In this document: in pieces, positions 37,193-44,962 of the stretch
How positions within the stretch are numbered: position 1 is the stretch's first letter
Layout of the letters: every line of letters begins with the position of its first letter
Origin: SLDF01 sp964537925
GTDB taxonomy: Bacteria; Bacteroidota; Bacteroidia; Chitinophagales; Saprospiraceae
Length of the DNA stretch: 64,000 nt
Direction: 5' to 3'
Assembly (NCBI GenBank): GCA_964537925.1
Contig: CAZICV010000001.1
Span: 1,426,001-1,490,000 of the forward strand
Translations under genes and position numbers: made by a program
Notes under the pieces: model-generated
Databases searched by the model: none
What the model saw: only the letters and a program-made list of their open reading frames with translations
Told to the model about the DNA's origin: nothing

Positions 37193-37228
37193 GAAACGAA
37201 AACGGGGTTGCCAAGTGACAACCCCGTT
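37193..37228 (-). terminator. Copy A of the tRNA-Asn terminator
   Basis: The same 10-bp stem as at 38015-38050 (AACGGGGTTG with CAACCCCGTT), carried along by the 411-bp unit between relic A and GIY-YIG copy A. Confidence 0.75.
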
Positions 37229-37229
37229 G

Positions 37230-37286
37230 CGCCCCCTCTTGGGCTCGAACCAACCCCGCGGGGCGGGGCCATGATTAACAGTCATG
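37230..37286 (-). pseudogene. tRNA-Asn 3'-half relic A
   Basis: A 57-nt fragment keeps the full anticodon arm with the GTT anticodon, the T loop and the 3' acceptor strand of tRNA-Asn. GGTCC (variable loop and first T-stem base) is replaced by CCCCGCCCCGCGGGG. The 5' half is absent, and GIY-YIG copy B abuts it; the stop codon TGA of copy B lies inside this relic. Confidence 0.85.
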
Positions 37287-37587
37287 AAGGTGATTCGGGT
37301 CCATAGATATAGAGTAGTCTTGCTTGTTCGGATTGGTTTTCGATGAGCATCTCGAGATACTTCCGTGACTTTTTTCTTTTGATCCACTGCTCGAGTTCCC
37401 TGGCCATGTCGACTGATTTGCACGGAAGCTCGATCATGAGCTGCCAGTCGTCAGCGCCTGTGGTGAACTTGCCTGAGTAGTATGCTTCATTGTGTCGTTT
37501 GATGCGCTCGTTGATGGGCAGCGTAGTCATACCGATATAGAATCGGTTACGGGCAGCGGAGAATAGGATGTAAACGCAACTGCTCAT
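37282..37587 (-). CDS. GIY-YIG nuclease family protein, copy B
   Basis: The product has 101 residues. The GIY-YIG motif pair is seen as VYIL...FYIG (residues 5-19), followed by the conserved Arg in NERIKRHN and a Glu in ARELEQWIKRKK. This is the small stand-alone YhbQ/UPF0213-like class, whose members cut DNA or are uncharacterised. The ATG at 37587 directly precedes the domain; a longer frame to 37683 reads through the terminator and tRNA relic and is unlikely. The stop codon is supplied by the anticodon arm of relic A. No own promoter is visible. Protein and DNA appear identical to copy C. Confidence 0.85.
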   Translation of the reverse strand: MSSCVYILFSAARNRFYIGMTTLPINERIKRHNEAYYSGKFTTGADDWQLMIELPCKSVDMARELEQWIKRKKSRKYLEMLIENQSEQARLLYIYGPESPS

Positions 37588-37603
37588 GAAGAAGTGGTGA
37601 ATA

Positions 37604-37639
37604 GAAACGAAAACGGGGTTGCCAAGTGACAACCCCGTT
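37604..37639 (-). terminator. Copy B of the tRNA-Asn terminator
   Basis: The same hairpin as at 38015-38050, shifted by 411 bp, between relic B and GIY-YIG copy B. Confidence 0.75.
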
Positions 37640-37640
37640 G

Positions 37641-37697
37641 CGCCCCCTCTTGGGCTCGAACCAACCCCGCGGGGCGGGGCCATGATTAACAGTCATG
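37641..37697 (-). pseudogene. tRNA-Asn 3'-half relic B
   Basis: Identical to relic A: anticodon arm, altered GC-rich variable/T-stem segment, T loop and acceptor 3' strand, but no D arm or 5' acceptor strand. It lies between GIY-YIG copies C and B and supplies the stop codon of copy C. Confidence 0.85.
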
Positions 37698-37998
37698 AAG
37701 GTGATTCGGGTCCATAGATATAGAGTAGTCTTGCTTGTTCGGATTGGTTTTCGATGAGCATCTCGAGATACTTCCGTGACTTTTTTCTTTTGATCCACTG
37801 CTCGAGTTCCCTGGCCATGTCGACTGATTTGCACGGAAGCTCGATCATGAGCTGCCAGTCGTCAGCGCCTGTGGTGAACTTGCCTGAGTAGTATGCTTCA
37901 TTGTGTCGTTTGATGCGCTCGTTGATGGGCAGCGTAGTCATACCGATATAGAATCGGTTACGGGCAGCGGAGAATAGGATGTAAACGCAACTGCTCAT
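37693..37998 (-). CDS. GIY-YIG nuclease family protein, copy C (adjacent to the intact tRNA)
   Basis: The product has 101 residues, the same as copy B. It starts about 17 bp past the terminator of the intact tRNA-Asn gene and reads away from it on the same strand. The catalytic Tyr residues of the GIY and YIG motifs, the Arg and the Glu are all present, so it should be an active nuclease fold. Without a visible promoter, expression would depend on read-through from the tRNA. It ends in the anticodon arm of relic B. A role in moving or amplifying its own cassette is inference. Confidence 0.87.
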   Translation of the reverse strand: MSSCVYILFSAARNRFYIGMTTLPINERIKRHNEAYYSGKFTTGADDWQLMIELPCKSVDMARELEQWIKRKKSRKYLEMLIENQSEQARLLYIYGPESPS

Positions 37999-38014
37999 GA
38001 AGAAGTGGTGAATA

Positions 38015-38050
38015 GAAACGAAAACGGGGTTGCCAAGTGACAACCCCGTT
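38015..38050 (-). terminator. Terminator of tRNA-Asn
   Basis: A 10-bp perfect stem (38041-38050 with 38023-38032) has an 8-nt loop and is followed on the minus strand by TT, C and TTT. It begins one base after the tRNA 3' end. Confidence 0.8.
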
Positions 38051-38051
38051 G

Positions 38052-38125
38052 CGCCCCCTCTTGGGCTCGAACCAAGGACCCCATGATTAACAGTCATGTG
38101 CTCTAACCGACTGAGCTAAGGAGGC
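38052..38125 (-). tRNA. tRNA-Asn (anticodon GUU)
   Basis: A 74-nt cloverleaf folds on the minus strand. The acceptor stem GCCTCCT pairs with AGGGGGC, the D arm is GCTC/GAGC, the anticodon arm is CATGA-CTGTTAA-TCATG, the variable loop is GGGTC, and the T arm is CTTGG-TTCGAGC-CCAAG. The discriminator is G and CCA is not encoded. It is the only intact tRNA gene I found in the window and the head of the GIY-YIG array. Confidence 0.95.
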
Positions 38126-38198
38126 ATTCATTTCTCTGCGATCACGCTGCTGTAAAGCAGCAAGACCAGCTTTTGGAGCAGGTCCAAAAATGAGATTG

Positions 38199-38231
38199 CA
38201 AATATATCGTTCTTTGCCAGAATTAAGCAAT
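38199..38231 (-). promoter_or_regulatory. Promoter of tRNA-Asn
   Basis: On the minus strand a TTG, about 21 nt of spacer and TATATTTG (38199-38206) match the Bacteroidota consensus. Transcription would begin roughly 65 nt before the tRNA. The leader contains a small hairpin (38146-38161). Confidence 0.6.
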
Positions 38232-38261
38232 ATTTGCCAGCGAAAAAATTTGATTGCGCCT

Positions 38262-39182
38262 ATGAGCCTACTGACAGTCGGTACTGTAGCTTTCGACAGC
38301 ATCGAGACTCCCTTTGGAAAAGCCGACAAAGTGATCGGCGGAGCGGCTACTTATATCAGTTGGGCAGCTTCATACTTTACCAGCGATATCTACCTGGTCT
38401 CCGTGATCGGCGAAGATTTTCCCGAACAGGAACTGCAGGCGCTGCGTGACCGCGGCGTCAGCACAGACGGGCTCCAGGTCCGAAAAGGAGAAAAATCTTT
38501 CTTCTGGGCCGGCAGGTACCACCTCAACATGAATTCCAGGGATACGTTGGAGACACAACTCAACGTACTCGCGGATTTCCGTCCGGAGGTCCCGGAAGCA
38601 GCCAGATCCGCGCGCTACGTCATGCTCGGCAACCTTACGCCGGATGTACAGATATCGGTACTCGACCAGCTTTCCGAAAAGCCACGGCTGGTCGTACTGG
38701 ACACGATGAACTTCTGGATGGACATCGCCCTCGACCGGCTGAAAGAAGTGCTCAGGCGGGTGGATGTGCTCACGATCAACGACGAAGAGGCAAGGCAGCT
38801 CAGCGGAGAGTATTCGCTGGTCAAAGCCTGGTACAAGATAAAAGAGATGGGACCGCGATACCTGGTGATCAAGAAAGGCGAGCACGGCGCGCTGCTCTTC
38901 CACGAGGACCTGATTTTCTTCGCCCCGGCCCTGCCGCTCGCGGACGTATTCGATCCCACCGGTGCAGGCGACAGCTTTGCAGGGGGCTTTATCGGTTATC
39001 TCGCCAGTACGGACGACACTTCTTTTGAGAATATGAAGCGTGCCGTGATCTACGGATCGGCGCTGGCATCCTTCTGTGTCGAGAAATTCAGTCTCGACCG
39101 GCTGAAGGAGCTCAGTGAGCAGGATATCCGGGATCGTATAGGCCGGTTCGTGAAATTGGTTGACTTCGAACCACAATTGTAA
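38262..39182 (+). CDS. PfkB-family sugar kinase
   Basis: The product has 306 residues. The N-terminal GTVAFDSIETPFG with GGAATY forms the substrate lid region, and DPTGAGDSFAGGF near residue 230 is the PfkB signature 2 with the catalytic Asp. TINDEEARQL is the usual N-E motif. The family phosphorylates sugars, nucleosides or related alcohols; the actual substrate is not evident. The ATG at 38262 fits the family start; a longer frame from 38190 would overlap the tRNA promoter. Exonuclease III begins 8 bp after its stop. Confidence 0.9.
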   Translation: MSLLTVGTVAFDSIETPFGKADKVIGGAATYISWAASYFTSDIYLVSVIGEDFPEQELQALRDRGVSTDGLQVRKGEKSFFWAGRYHLNMNSRDTLETQLNVLADFRPEVPEAARSARYVMLGNLTPDVQISVLDQLSEKPRLVVLDTMNFWMDIALDRLKEVLRRVDVLTINDEEARQLSGEYSLVKAWYKIKEMGPRYLVIKKGEHGALLFHEDLIFFAPALPLADVFDPTGAGDSFAGGFIGYLASTDDTSFENMKRAVIYGSALASFCVEKFSLDRLKELSEQDIRDRIGRFVKLVDFEPQL

Positions 39183-39190
39183 GAAAGCAT

Positions 39191-39961
39191 ATGCGCATCA
39201 TCAGCTACAATGTCAACGGGCTGCGGGCAGCTATCAACAAGGGTTTCATCGATTGGCTCAAGACGGATCCGGCAGACATCATCTGCCTGCAGGAAACCAA
39301 GGCGTTGCGTGAGAATGTCGATCACCGTCTCTTCGAAGCACTGGGTTTTCATGACTACTGGTTCAGTGCACAGAAGAAGGGATACAGTGGCGTCGCAGTA
39401 CTGACAAAGTATAAGCCGGACAATGTGCTCTACGGAACCGGCCACCAGTCGAGCGATGATGAAGGCCGTGTCATACAGCTTGACTTCGGTGATGTGCGGC
39501 TGATCAACGCATACTTTCCATCGGGTACATCCGGGGAGCTGCGGCAGACCTTCAAGTATGCCTGGCTGGATGAACTGAAGCAATACCTGGACGAGTTGCG
39601 TGCTTCGCGTCCGAAGATCATACTCTGCGGAGACTACAATATCGCCAATAAAGAAATAGACATCCATGACCCCAAAGGCAATAAGAACTCATCCGGGTTC
39701 CTGCCCGAAGAGCGGGCCTGGATGGATGCTTTCCTCGCAAACGGTTGGATAGATACATTCCGGGTATATCATCCGGAACCACACCGATACAGCTGGTGGA
39801 GCCAGCGTTTTCCAACCGTGCGCCTGCAGAACAAAGGCTGGAGGATCGACTACATCACTACCACAGAGCCACTCAGGGACAGCCTGAAAGATGCAGAGAT
39901 ATACCCGGATGTGAAGCATAGCGACCACTGCCCCGTATACCTGGAAGTAGATATGCTATAG
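39191..39961 (+). CDS. xth: Exodeoxyribonuclease III
   Basis: The product has 256 residues. This AP endonuclease/3'-5' exonuclease of base-excision repair shows the family motifs in order: SYNVNGLRAA, LQETKA (metal-binding Glu), the GYSGVAV block, CGDYNIA (catalytic Asp/Asn), WRIDYI and KHSDHCP (catalytic His). Length and motif spacing are normal. It is probably co-transcribed with the PfkB kinase gene. Confidence 0.95.
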   Translation: MRIISYNVNGLRAAINKGFIDWLKTDPADIICLQETKALRENVDHRLFEALGFHDYWFSAQKKGYSGVAVLTKYKPDNVLYGTGHQSSDDEGRVIQLDFGDVRLINAYFPSGTSGELRQTFKYAWLDELKQYLDELRASRPKIILCGDYNIANKEIDIHDPKGNKNSSGFLPEERAWMDAFLANGWIDTFRVYHPEPHRYSWWSQRFPTVRLQNKGWRIDYITTTEPLRDSLKDAEIYPDVKHSDHCPVYLEVDML

Positions 39962-40050
39962 ACGGTCTGTAACTCTTCAGCCGGAGTACAGAGTTGTCTC
40001 ACGGGATAGGCGGAGGAGTAGCGAATTGTCTCCCCTGCCCGGCGGTTGGA

Positions 40051-41226
40051 TCAGGCCTTTTTTCCGTTGATGCGTTCCAGCAGTTCGATAGTATCTGAGG
40101 GGTCTTCTCCTGTCTTCCGGGCGATCCCGATAGCCTCTTCTGCCGCTTTACGTGCTTTTTTCTTCTTACCGAGTTTGAAGTACAGTGCAGCCAAGGTATC
40201 CATGTTGGCGTACTGCTTTTCGATAGCGACAGATCTTTCGGCAAAGGCAAGCCCTTTCTTCAGCAGTTTTTTGTCTTCTACACGTTCGTAGAATGTCCAG
40301 GCGATATTGTTGAGCTGGTAAGCATTTTCGATCGGGTAGGCAGCGTCATAGTCGATGGCTGACCTGGCATAGTCGTTCCACTGTCCCTGGCGGCTGTAGT
40401 ATTCCATGCGGAAACGTGCAGACAGGCGGGGTTGCGAAGCCGCATCAGCTTTGGCAAACAACTTGTCAGCAGCATCGGGGCTGACCTGCTCGTTTTTCAT
40501 CATATCCATGAGGATCGTCTGGTAGATCGTCTCCTCGAAGTTTTCCTGCCCGATCAGCTCTGTGTAGGCTTCCTTATTTGCCACGATATGGTAGAAGTAC
40601 GGACCTTCCGTAGACTGGACAGATGCCAGGACCAGCTGCATATGTTCCGGTGTATTCCAGTCTTCCTGGGTGGACAGGTATTCTGCCACGACCATGGGAG
40701 CCTTGGTATCCATCACATCCATCAGGGCATTCGCATAGTCATAGAGAAATTTTGGTTCGCGATTTCCCTGGCTGTATCTCCGGGTCATAGCGCCCAGTTG
40801 TTTGGACGGGTCTGCGGCGACCTGAGCCAGCTCGATAAACTGGTTGGAGGGTTGGTAGCCCACCGCCCTGTGCATGACGACACCCTCCCCGTCGATAAAA
40901 AGGAAGGTAGGATAGGCCCTGACCCCGTAGCGCTCGGCAAGTGCCGGTCCTTCTCCTTTTTCCATATCCATCTTTACGTTGATAAACTGGCTGTTGTATA
41001 CTTCGCCTACACGGGCGTCGGAAAACACATCCTTGTCCATCTTCTTGCATGGTCCGCACCAGGACGCATAGGCATCCATGAAGATCAGCTTGTTCTCCCG
41101 GCGGGCTTTTGCGAGGATCTCGTTCCACTCGCTTTTTTCAAAGCGGATGCCGGTTTCCTGTGCTGTGAGCGATGCGACGGAGGCAATGAGCAGACAGCAG
41201 GAGAGGTAGAGGTTATATCTCATCAT
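40051..41226 (-). CDS. Exported thioredoxin-fold protein with helical C-terminal domain
   Basis: The product has 391 residues. A signal peptide (cleavage after TAQ, about residue 23) precedes a thioredoxin domain with W56-C-G-P-C60 and a cis-Pro in AYPTFLF. A helical TPR-like region of about 220 residues follows. It is a paralogue of the next gene upstream and starts inside that gene's stop codon (ATGATGA), which implies translational coupling. The likely role is disulfide exchange in the periplasm; the partner is unknown. Confidence 0.9.
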   Translation of the reverse strand: MMRYNLYLSCCLLIASVASLTAQETGIRFEKSEWNEILAKARRENKLIFMDAYASWCGPCKKMDKDVFSDARVGEVYNSQFINVKMDMEKGEGPALAERYGVRAYPTFLFIDGEGVVMHRAVGYQPSNQFIELAQVAADPSKQLGAMTRRYSQGNREPKFLYDYANALMDVMDTKAPMVVAEYLSTQEDWNTPEHMQLVLASVQSTEGPYFYHIVANKEAYTELIGQENFEETIYQTILMDMMKNEQVSPDAADKLFAKADAASQPRLSARFRMEYYSRQGQWNDYARSAIDYDAAYPIENAYQLNNIAWTFYERVEDKKLLKKGLAFAERSVAIEKQYANMDTLAALYFKLGKKKKARKAAEEAIGIARKTGEDPSDTIELLERINGKKA

Positions 41227-42407
41227 CTTAAGGAAAGGTTTTGCAGCAGTTTGTCGATCTGCCAGGATGGTTCATTATTCGTTTTTGCCAGGGCCAGCGC
41301 TTTTTCGGCAGACTGTTTTGCATCCGCTACTTTCCCCTGTTTTTCAAGGATAAGCGCATCCAGCAGCCAGTAGCGGGATTCTTCCGCAGTCTCTGCAGCC
41401 TTACGCGACCATTTGGCCGCTTCAGCCAGGACTGCCTGCTCGCGCGGAAAATTCTTTTCTGCCAGCCCCGCCGCCTGGAAGAGCGGTGCGGCCTCTTCCT
41501 TGCCGGCCAGCTTCACGAAGTCCTTGGCGGCTTTCAGGAAGGGACCTGCCTGTACGGTAGCGGCTGCATATACCATATCTGCTTCATGTTGAAACTGCCT
41601 GGATCTGGCCGGTGCGAAAGTGCGCATCTTCTGCTTCGCCTCTTCCAGCAGTTCCGGGTAGTCATATTCGGCGGCCTTCAGCACAGTTTGCAGGCAGGCA
41701 TCGTGTATGCGGGCGTCGACTTCTTCTTCCGGGTAAAATTGCAGGATGGCTTTTTTACGCTCGACGAAAAGATCGAACACGCGGGTATCTGCTGATACAG
41801 CGCCCTCATATAGTATCCGCAACGCGGGTTCCGAATCCAGGTTCCTGGCCGAACGCAGGTATTCGTTGGTCACCTGTATGCTTGGCTTGCCCGCTGAGTT
41901 GAGCGATCGTATGTACTGGTGGATGAGTTCCGGGCTGCGGTCTCCTTTGGCGTAAGCTTCGGCAAAGTTCTGCGTGGGGTCGGCCTTGGAAGAGTGTTTC
42001 AGACCCAGCGCTACGAAGTCTTCCATAGAACGCGCGCCTACTACTTTTTCCAGTACGTTGCCCTGTGCATCGAGGTAAAACAGCGTGGGGAAGGCGCTTA
42101 CCGGGAACTGCTTGCGAAACTCAAGGCCTTCGCCCTTCTCCATGTCCAGTTTGAGGCTGATGTAAAACTTGTTGTACACCTCTCCTGCCTGCTGGGTGGG
42201 AAAAACGGCCGAGGACATACGCTTGCATGGCCCGCACCAGACAGCATAAGCATCTACGAAGATGAGTTTGCCCTGCTCCCTGGCCGTCGCTTTGGCTTCT
42301 TCGAATGTTCCCTCAAAGAACTCGATACCTTCAGCCTTGGATATGGTTGAAGAAAACAGCAATCCGGCCCATAGGAGCCATATGAGGTATGTATGCCTGG
42401 TTTTCAT
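41223..42407 (-). CDS. Exported thioredoxin-fold protein, paralogue
   Basis: The product has 394 residues from the ATG at 42407; an upstream TTG at 42431 is less likely because it would spoil the signal peptide. The thioredoxin domain has WCGPC at about 57-61 and the cis-Pro in AFPTLFY, followed by a helical repeat region. It overlaps the following thioredoxin gene by 4 bp and follows the TPR lipoprotein gene by 27 bp, giving a three-gene operon. Confidence 0.9.
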   Translation of the reverse strand: MKTRHTYLIWLLWAGLLFSSTISKAEGIEFFEGTFEEAKATAREQGKLIFVDAYAVWCGPCKRMSSAVFPTQQAGEVYNKFYISLKLDMEKGEGLEFRKQFPVSAFPTLFYLDAQGNVLEKVVGARSMEDFVALGLKHSSKADPTQNFAEAYAKGDRSPELIHQYIRSLNSAGKPSIQVTNEYLRSARNLDSEPALRILYEGAVSADTRVFDLFVERKKAILQFYPEEEVDARIHDACLQTVLKAAEYDYPELLEEAKQKMRTFAPARSRQFQHEADMVYAAATVQAGPFLKAAKDFVKLAGKEEAAPLFQAAGLAEKNFPREQAVLAEAAKWSRKAAETAEESRYWLLDALILEKQGKVADAKQSAEKALALAKTNNEPSWQIDKLLQNLSLR

Positions 42408-42434
42408 CTCGTCACAACGCTTTGTGAGCAATTA

Positions 42435-42956
42435 TTATTGAGCGTTTTTCTGCTCAAAGCTCTCTATGATCTCTTCAGGATCTTTGTCGATAAGCATCAA
42501 CAGCTGATCCACATCCTTGTTGAATTCGTTGTCCGGGTATTTTTCTTTGAACAGGAGATAGTGTTCTTTGGCCTTGTCCTTGTTCTTCAGGTGCTCGTCA
42601 TAGATGAACGCCTGGAGGTATAGCGCATCGGGCGCTTTGCTGTACTCCGGGTAGCGTTGCCATACCGTCTGCAGCAGGTCCATACTCTTGTCAAACTGGT
42701 CGAAGTTGAGACCTACATAAGCGGCTTTGTAGAATATGAAGGGAAGGCTGTCGCGTTCTTCTCCCGTCTCTTTGAAGGCAATCGCGCGGTCCATGAAGAG
42801 CAGTGCGGTGTCACGGTTGTTGTATACTCCGTTGTTGGGTACTGCGCGGTGGATGATCTCCAGTTCGCTCCAGAGGTCTGCAGGTTGCGCATTCTCTTTC
42901 TTATCGGACTGGCAGGCGATCAGGAATAGTGGTATCAGGAATAGCAAAAATCTCAT
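42435..42956 (-). CDS. TPR-type lipoprotein, YfiO/BamD-like
   Basis: The product has 173 residues. A lipobox (LIAC) at residue 15 precedes two to three TPR-like helix pairs (about 60-150), for example KAAYVGLNFDQFDKSMDLLQTVWQRYPEYSKAPDALYLQAFIYDE as a block around residues 78-122. It resembles outer-membrane lipoproteins with TPRs such as YfiO, but is shorter. A TATTTTTG -7 box lies upstream. It heads the thioredoxin operon. Confidence 0.85.
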   Translation of the reverse strand: MRFLLFLIPLFLIACQSDKKENAQPADLWSELEIIHRAVPNNGVYNNRDTALLFMDRAIAFKETGEERDSLPFIFYKAAYVGLNFDQFDKSMDLLQTVWQRYPEYSKAPDALYLQAFIYDEHLKNKDKAKEHYLLFKEKYPDNEFNKDVDQLLMLIDKDPEEIIESFEQKNAQ

Positions 42957-42974
42957 GTGTCAGGTGTTTTCCTG

Positions 42975-42982
42975 CAAAAATA
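42975..42982 (-). promoter_or_regulatory. -7 box of the TPR/thioredoxin operon
   Basis: On the minus strand TATTTTTG matches TAnnTTTG and lies 18 bp upstream of the start codon at 42956. Confidence 0.5.
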
Positions 42983-43074
42983 GCAAGTTCGGTCTTGTTC
43001 AGGCTACTCTTGGGGCCATATCGCGGAGAATATGAGGGCAAGAGGTTATTTTTACCGGCAAACGAATAGACAGG

Positions 43075-44265
43075 ATGAGCAGCCTGAGAAGCCGGTTTCT
43101 CCGGTATGTGGCACAGACAAGCGACCAACCCATGGGCCTCGAGATCACGGGAGGATCGGGGGTTTACCTGGAAGACCGCTCGGGCCGCAGGTATATGGAC
43201 CTGATATCAGGTATAGGTCCCAGCATACTGGGTCACCAGCACCCGCGGATAGTAGGCGCGATCCGGGAGCAGGCGGACCACTTTCTCCACACGCTCGTAT
43301 ACGGAGAGATGATCCTTTCTCCGCAGGTACAACTCGCCGAACTGCTTGTAGCGCAGTTGCCCGCCCGGCTGGACAATGTTTATTTTCTCAGTACGGGTAC
43401 GGAAGCGACCGAAGCGGCCATGAAGCTGGCCAAACGATATACGGGCAGGTATGAAATTGCTTCATTTCACCAGGCCTACCACGGCTCCACGCAGGGAGCG
43501 GCGTCGCTCATGAGCGATCCTTACTTTACGGCCGCCTTCCGGCCGCTGTTGCCACAGATCAGGCACCTGGTATTCAACGATGAGGCATCACTCCCGCTGA
43601 TCACCGACCGTACGGCGGCAGTCATCGTGGAGACCGTACGCGCCGAATCCGGGCTGTACAAACCGACCGGAGGTTTTTTGCAGGCGCTTCGGCGGCGCTG
43701 CGACGAGACGGGGACGCTGCTCATACTGGATGAGATACAGGCCGGATATGGCAGGACAGGACATTTGTTTGCCTTCCAGGCATATGGGATCGAGCCGGAT
43801 ATCCTCCTGCTCGGCAAGGGCTTCGGCGGCGGTATGCCACTGGCCGCGGTGGTAGCGCCGCGGGATATCATGCAGGTCCTGTCACATGACCCGGTCCTCG
43901 GTCATATCACCACCTTTGGCGGTCACCCTGTCTGTTGTGCAGCCGGCCTCGCGGTATTGGAGACTTTACTGGAGTCGGACCTGGTGGCGCAGGTCCCGGC
44001 CGCCGAACAACAGTTCCTGAACCGGCTGCAACACCCTCTTATACAGGAGGTCCGCCATGCAGGTCTATGGCTGGCCATAGAGCTGGAGACCCCCGGGCTC
44101 CTGCGCGAATGGATCGGCCACTGCCTGGATCTGGGGCTGATCACCGACTGGTTTCTCTTCAATGACCGTTCGTTGCGGATCTGTCCTCCGCTCATCATCA
44201 CTCCCGGTGAGATAGACCTCGCCTGTGACCTGCTTCTGAAAGCTTTGGACAGAGTTGAAGGCTGA
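43075..44265 (+). CDS. Class III PLP-dependent aminotransferase
   Basis: The product has 396 residues. Motifs include the STGTEATEAAMKLAKRYTGR phosphate-binding region, LLILDEIQAGYGRTG with the PLP-contacting Asp, and GKGFGGGMPLAAV with the PLP-binding Lys. These belong to class III aminotransferases (acetylornithine, 4-aminobutyrate and relatives). The exact amino donor and acceptor cannot be told. It stands alone, divergent from the TPR/thioredoxin operon. Confidence 0.92.
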   Translation: MSSLRSRFLRYVAQTSDQPMGLEITGGSGVYLEDRSGRRYMDLISGIGPSILGHQHPRIVGAIREQADHFLHTLVYGEMILSPQVQLAELLVAQLPARLDNVYFLSTGTEATEAAMKLAKRYTGRYEIASFHQAYHGSTQGAASLMSDPYFTAAFRPLLPQIRHLVFNDEASLPLITDRTAAVIVETVRAESGLYKPTGGFLQALRRRCDETGTLLILDEIQAGYGRTGHLFAFQAYGIEPDILLLGKGFGGGMPLAAVVAPRDIMQVLSHDPVLGHITTFGGHPVCCAAGLAVLETLLESDLVAQVPAAEQQFLNRLQHPLIQEVRHAGLWLAIELETPGLLREWIGHCLDLGLITDWFLFNDRSLRICPPLIITPGEIDLACDLLLKALDRVEG

Positions 44266-44399
44266 GCAAACGAAACCCCGGTTGTGTACGTCTAATCTAT
44301 CAAGAGGCGGGTCATGCGTCTCCTGGCAGCCGTATGCACCGGCCGGGCTGGGATTTCAGGCAATTTTCCTTATTATAGTCCGCTCTAAAAAGAAGGGAA

Positions 44400-44939
44400 A
44401 TGAAGCGTATGAGCAAGTGGATACTGAAGCTCCTGGGCTGGAAGTTGTCAGGCGGCATACCTGCTGATCTGAAAAAGTATATTGTGGCGGTCGTGCCGCA
44501 TACTTCCAACTGGGATTTTCCGCTGGGCCTGCTTGTCCGGAGCGTCGTCGGACGGAAGATCGGTTTCATCGGCAAGCATACCTTGTTCCGCTTCCCCTAC
44601 GGGTTTATTTTCTCCTGGCTTGGCGGCCACCCTGTCGACAGGACCAAATCAGTCAATATGGTAGAAGCCATTGCGGATATATTCGACAGCAAGGAAGAGT
44701 TTGCTGTGGCAATTGCACCGGAAGGTACCCGCCGCAAGGTGACGACCCTGAAGACAGGTTTTTATCACATTGCCCGCCAGGCCCGTATCCCGATCATCCT
44801 GGTCAGGTTTGACTATGGCAATAAGGTGGTGGGATTCAGCCAGCCCCTTTATCCAGGGGAGGACCAGGAGGCCGACTTTGACAAGATCCACGCCTATTTC
44901 CGGGGCGTACGCGGCAAAAACCCGGAAAACAGTTTCTGA
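44400..44939 (+). CDS. PlsC-family 1-acyl-glycerol-3-phosphate acyltransferase-like protein
   Basis: The product has 179 residues. The acyltransferase motifs are present: HTSNWD (HX4D, catalytic His and Asp) and APEGTRRKV (EGTR, glycerol phosphate binding). It is short compared with canonical PlsC (about 240), as in many Bacteroidota homologues. It likely acts in phospholipid or lipid-modification synthesis at the membrane. The next gene starts 23 bp downstream. Confidence 0.88.
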   Translation: MKRMSKWILKLLGWKLSGGIPADLKKYIVAVVPHTSNWDFPLGLLVRSVVGRKIGFIGKHTLFRFPYGFIFSWLGGHPVDRTKSVNMVEAIADIFDSKEEFAVAIAPEGTRRKVTTLKTGFYHIARQARIPIILVRFDYGNKVVGFSQPLYPGEDQEADFDKIHAYFRGVRGKNPENSF

Positions 44940-44962
44940 AACCAAACAACAACTTATTTAAC

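Larger units (their letters stand above)
36961..38098 (-). repeat. 411-bp tandem array: tRNA-Asn 3' half, terminator and GIY-YIG gene
   Basis: Three head-to-tail units share a period of exactly 411 bp, measured at the same internal word at 36970, 37381 and 37792. Unit C is 37698-38098, unit B 37287-37697 and truncated unit A 36961-37286. Each has, in minus-strand order, the anticodon arm to acceptor part of tRNA-Asn, the tRNA terminator and the GIY-YIG gene. Read by eye, the copies are identical outside the relic insertion. Unit C is 401 bp because it carries the intact tRNA half. Confidence 0.92.

Noticed and set aside
37136..37423. 95-residue minus-strand frames crossing the unit junction (also at 37547-37834)
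   Set aside because: They read the GIY-YIG gene, terminator and tRNA relic in a wrong frame and duplicate only because the DNA is repeated.
37588..37683. N-terminal extension of GIY-YIG copy B (32 residues, MAPPRG...), and the equivalents in copies A and C
   Set aside because: It would be translated through a tRNA relic and a terminator hairpin. The ATG at the start of the domain is the natural start.
36961..38098. CRISPR array
   Set aside because: The period is 411 bp, the repeats contain coding sequence and tRNA parts, and there are no unique spacers.
38146..38161. Small hairpin in the tRNA-Asn leader
   Set aside because: A 6-bp stem with a 4-nt loop is too small to call a riboswitch or terminator.
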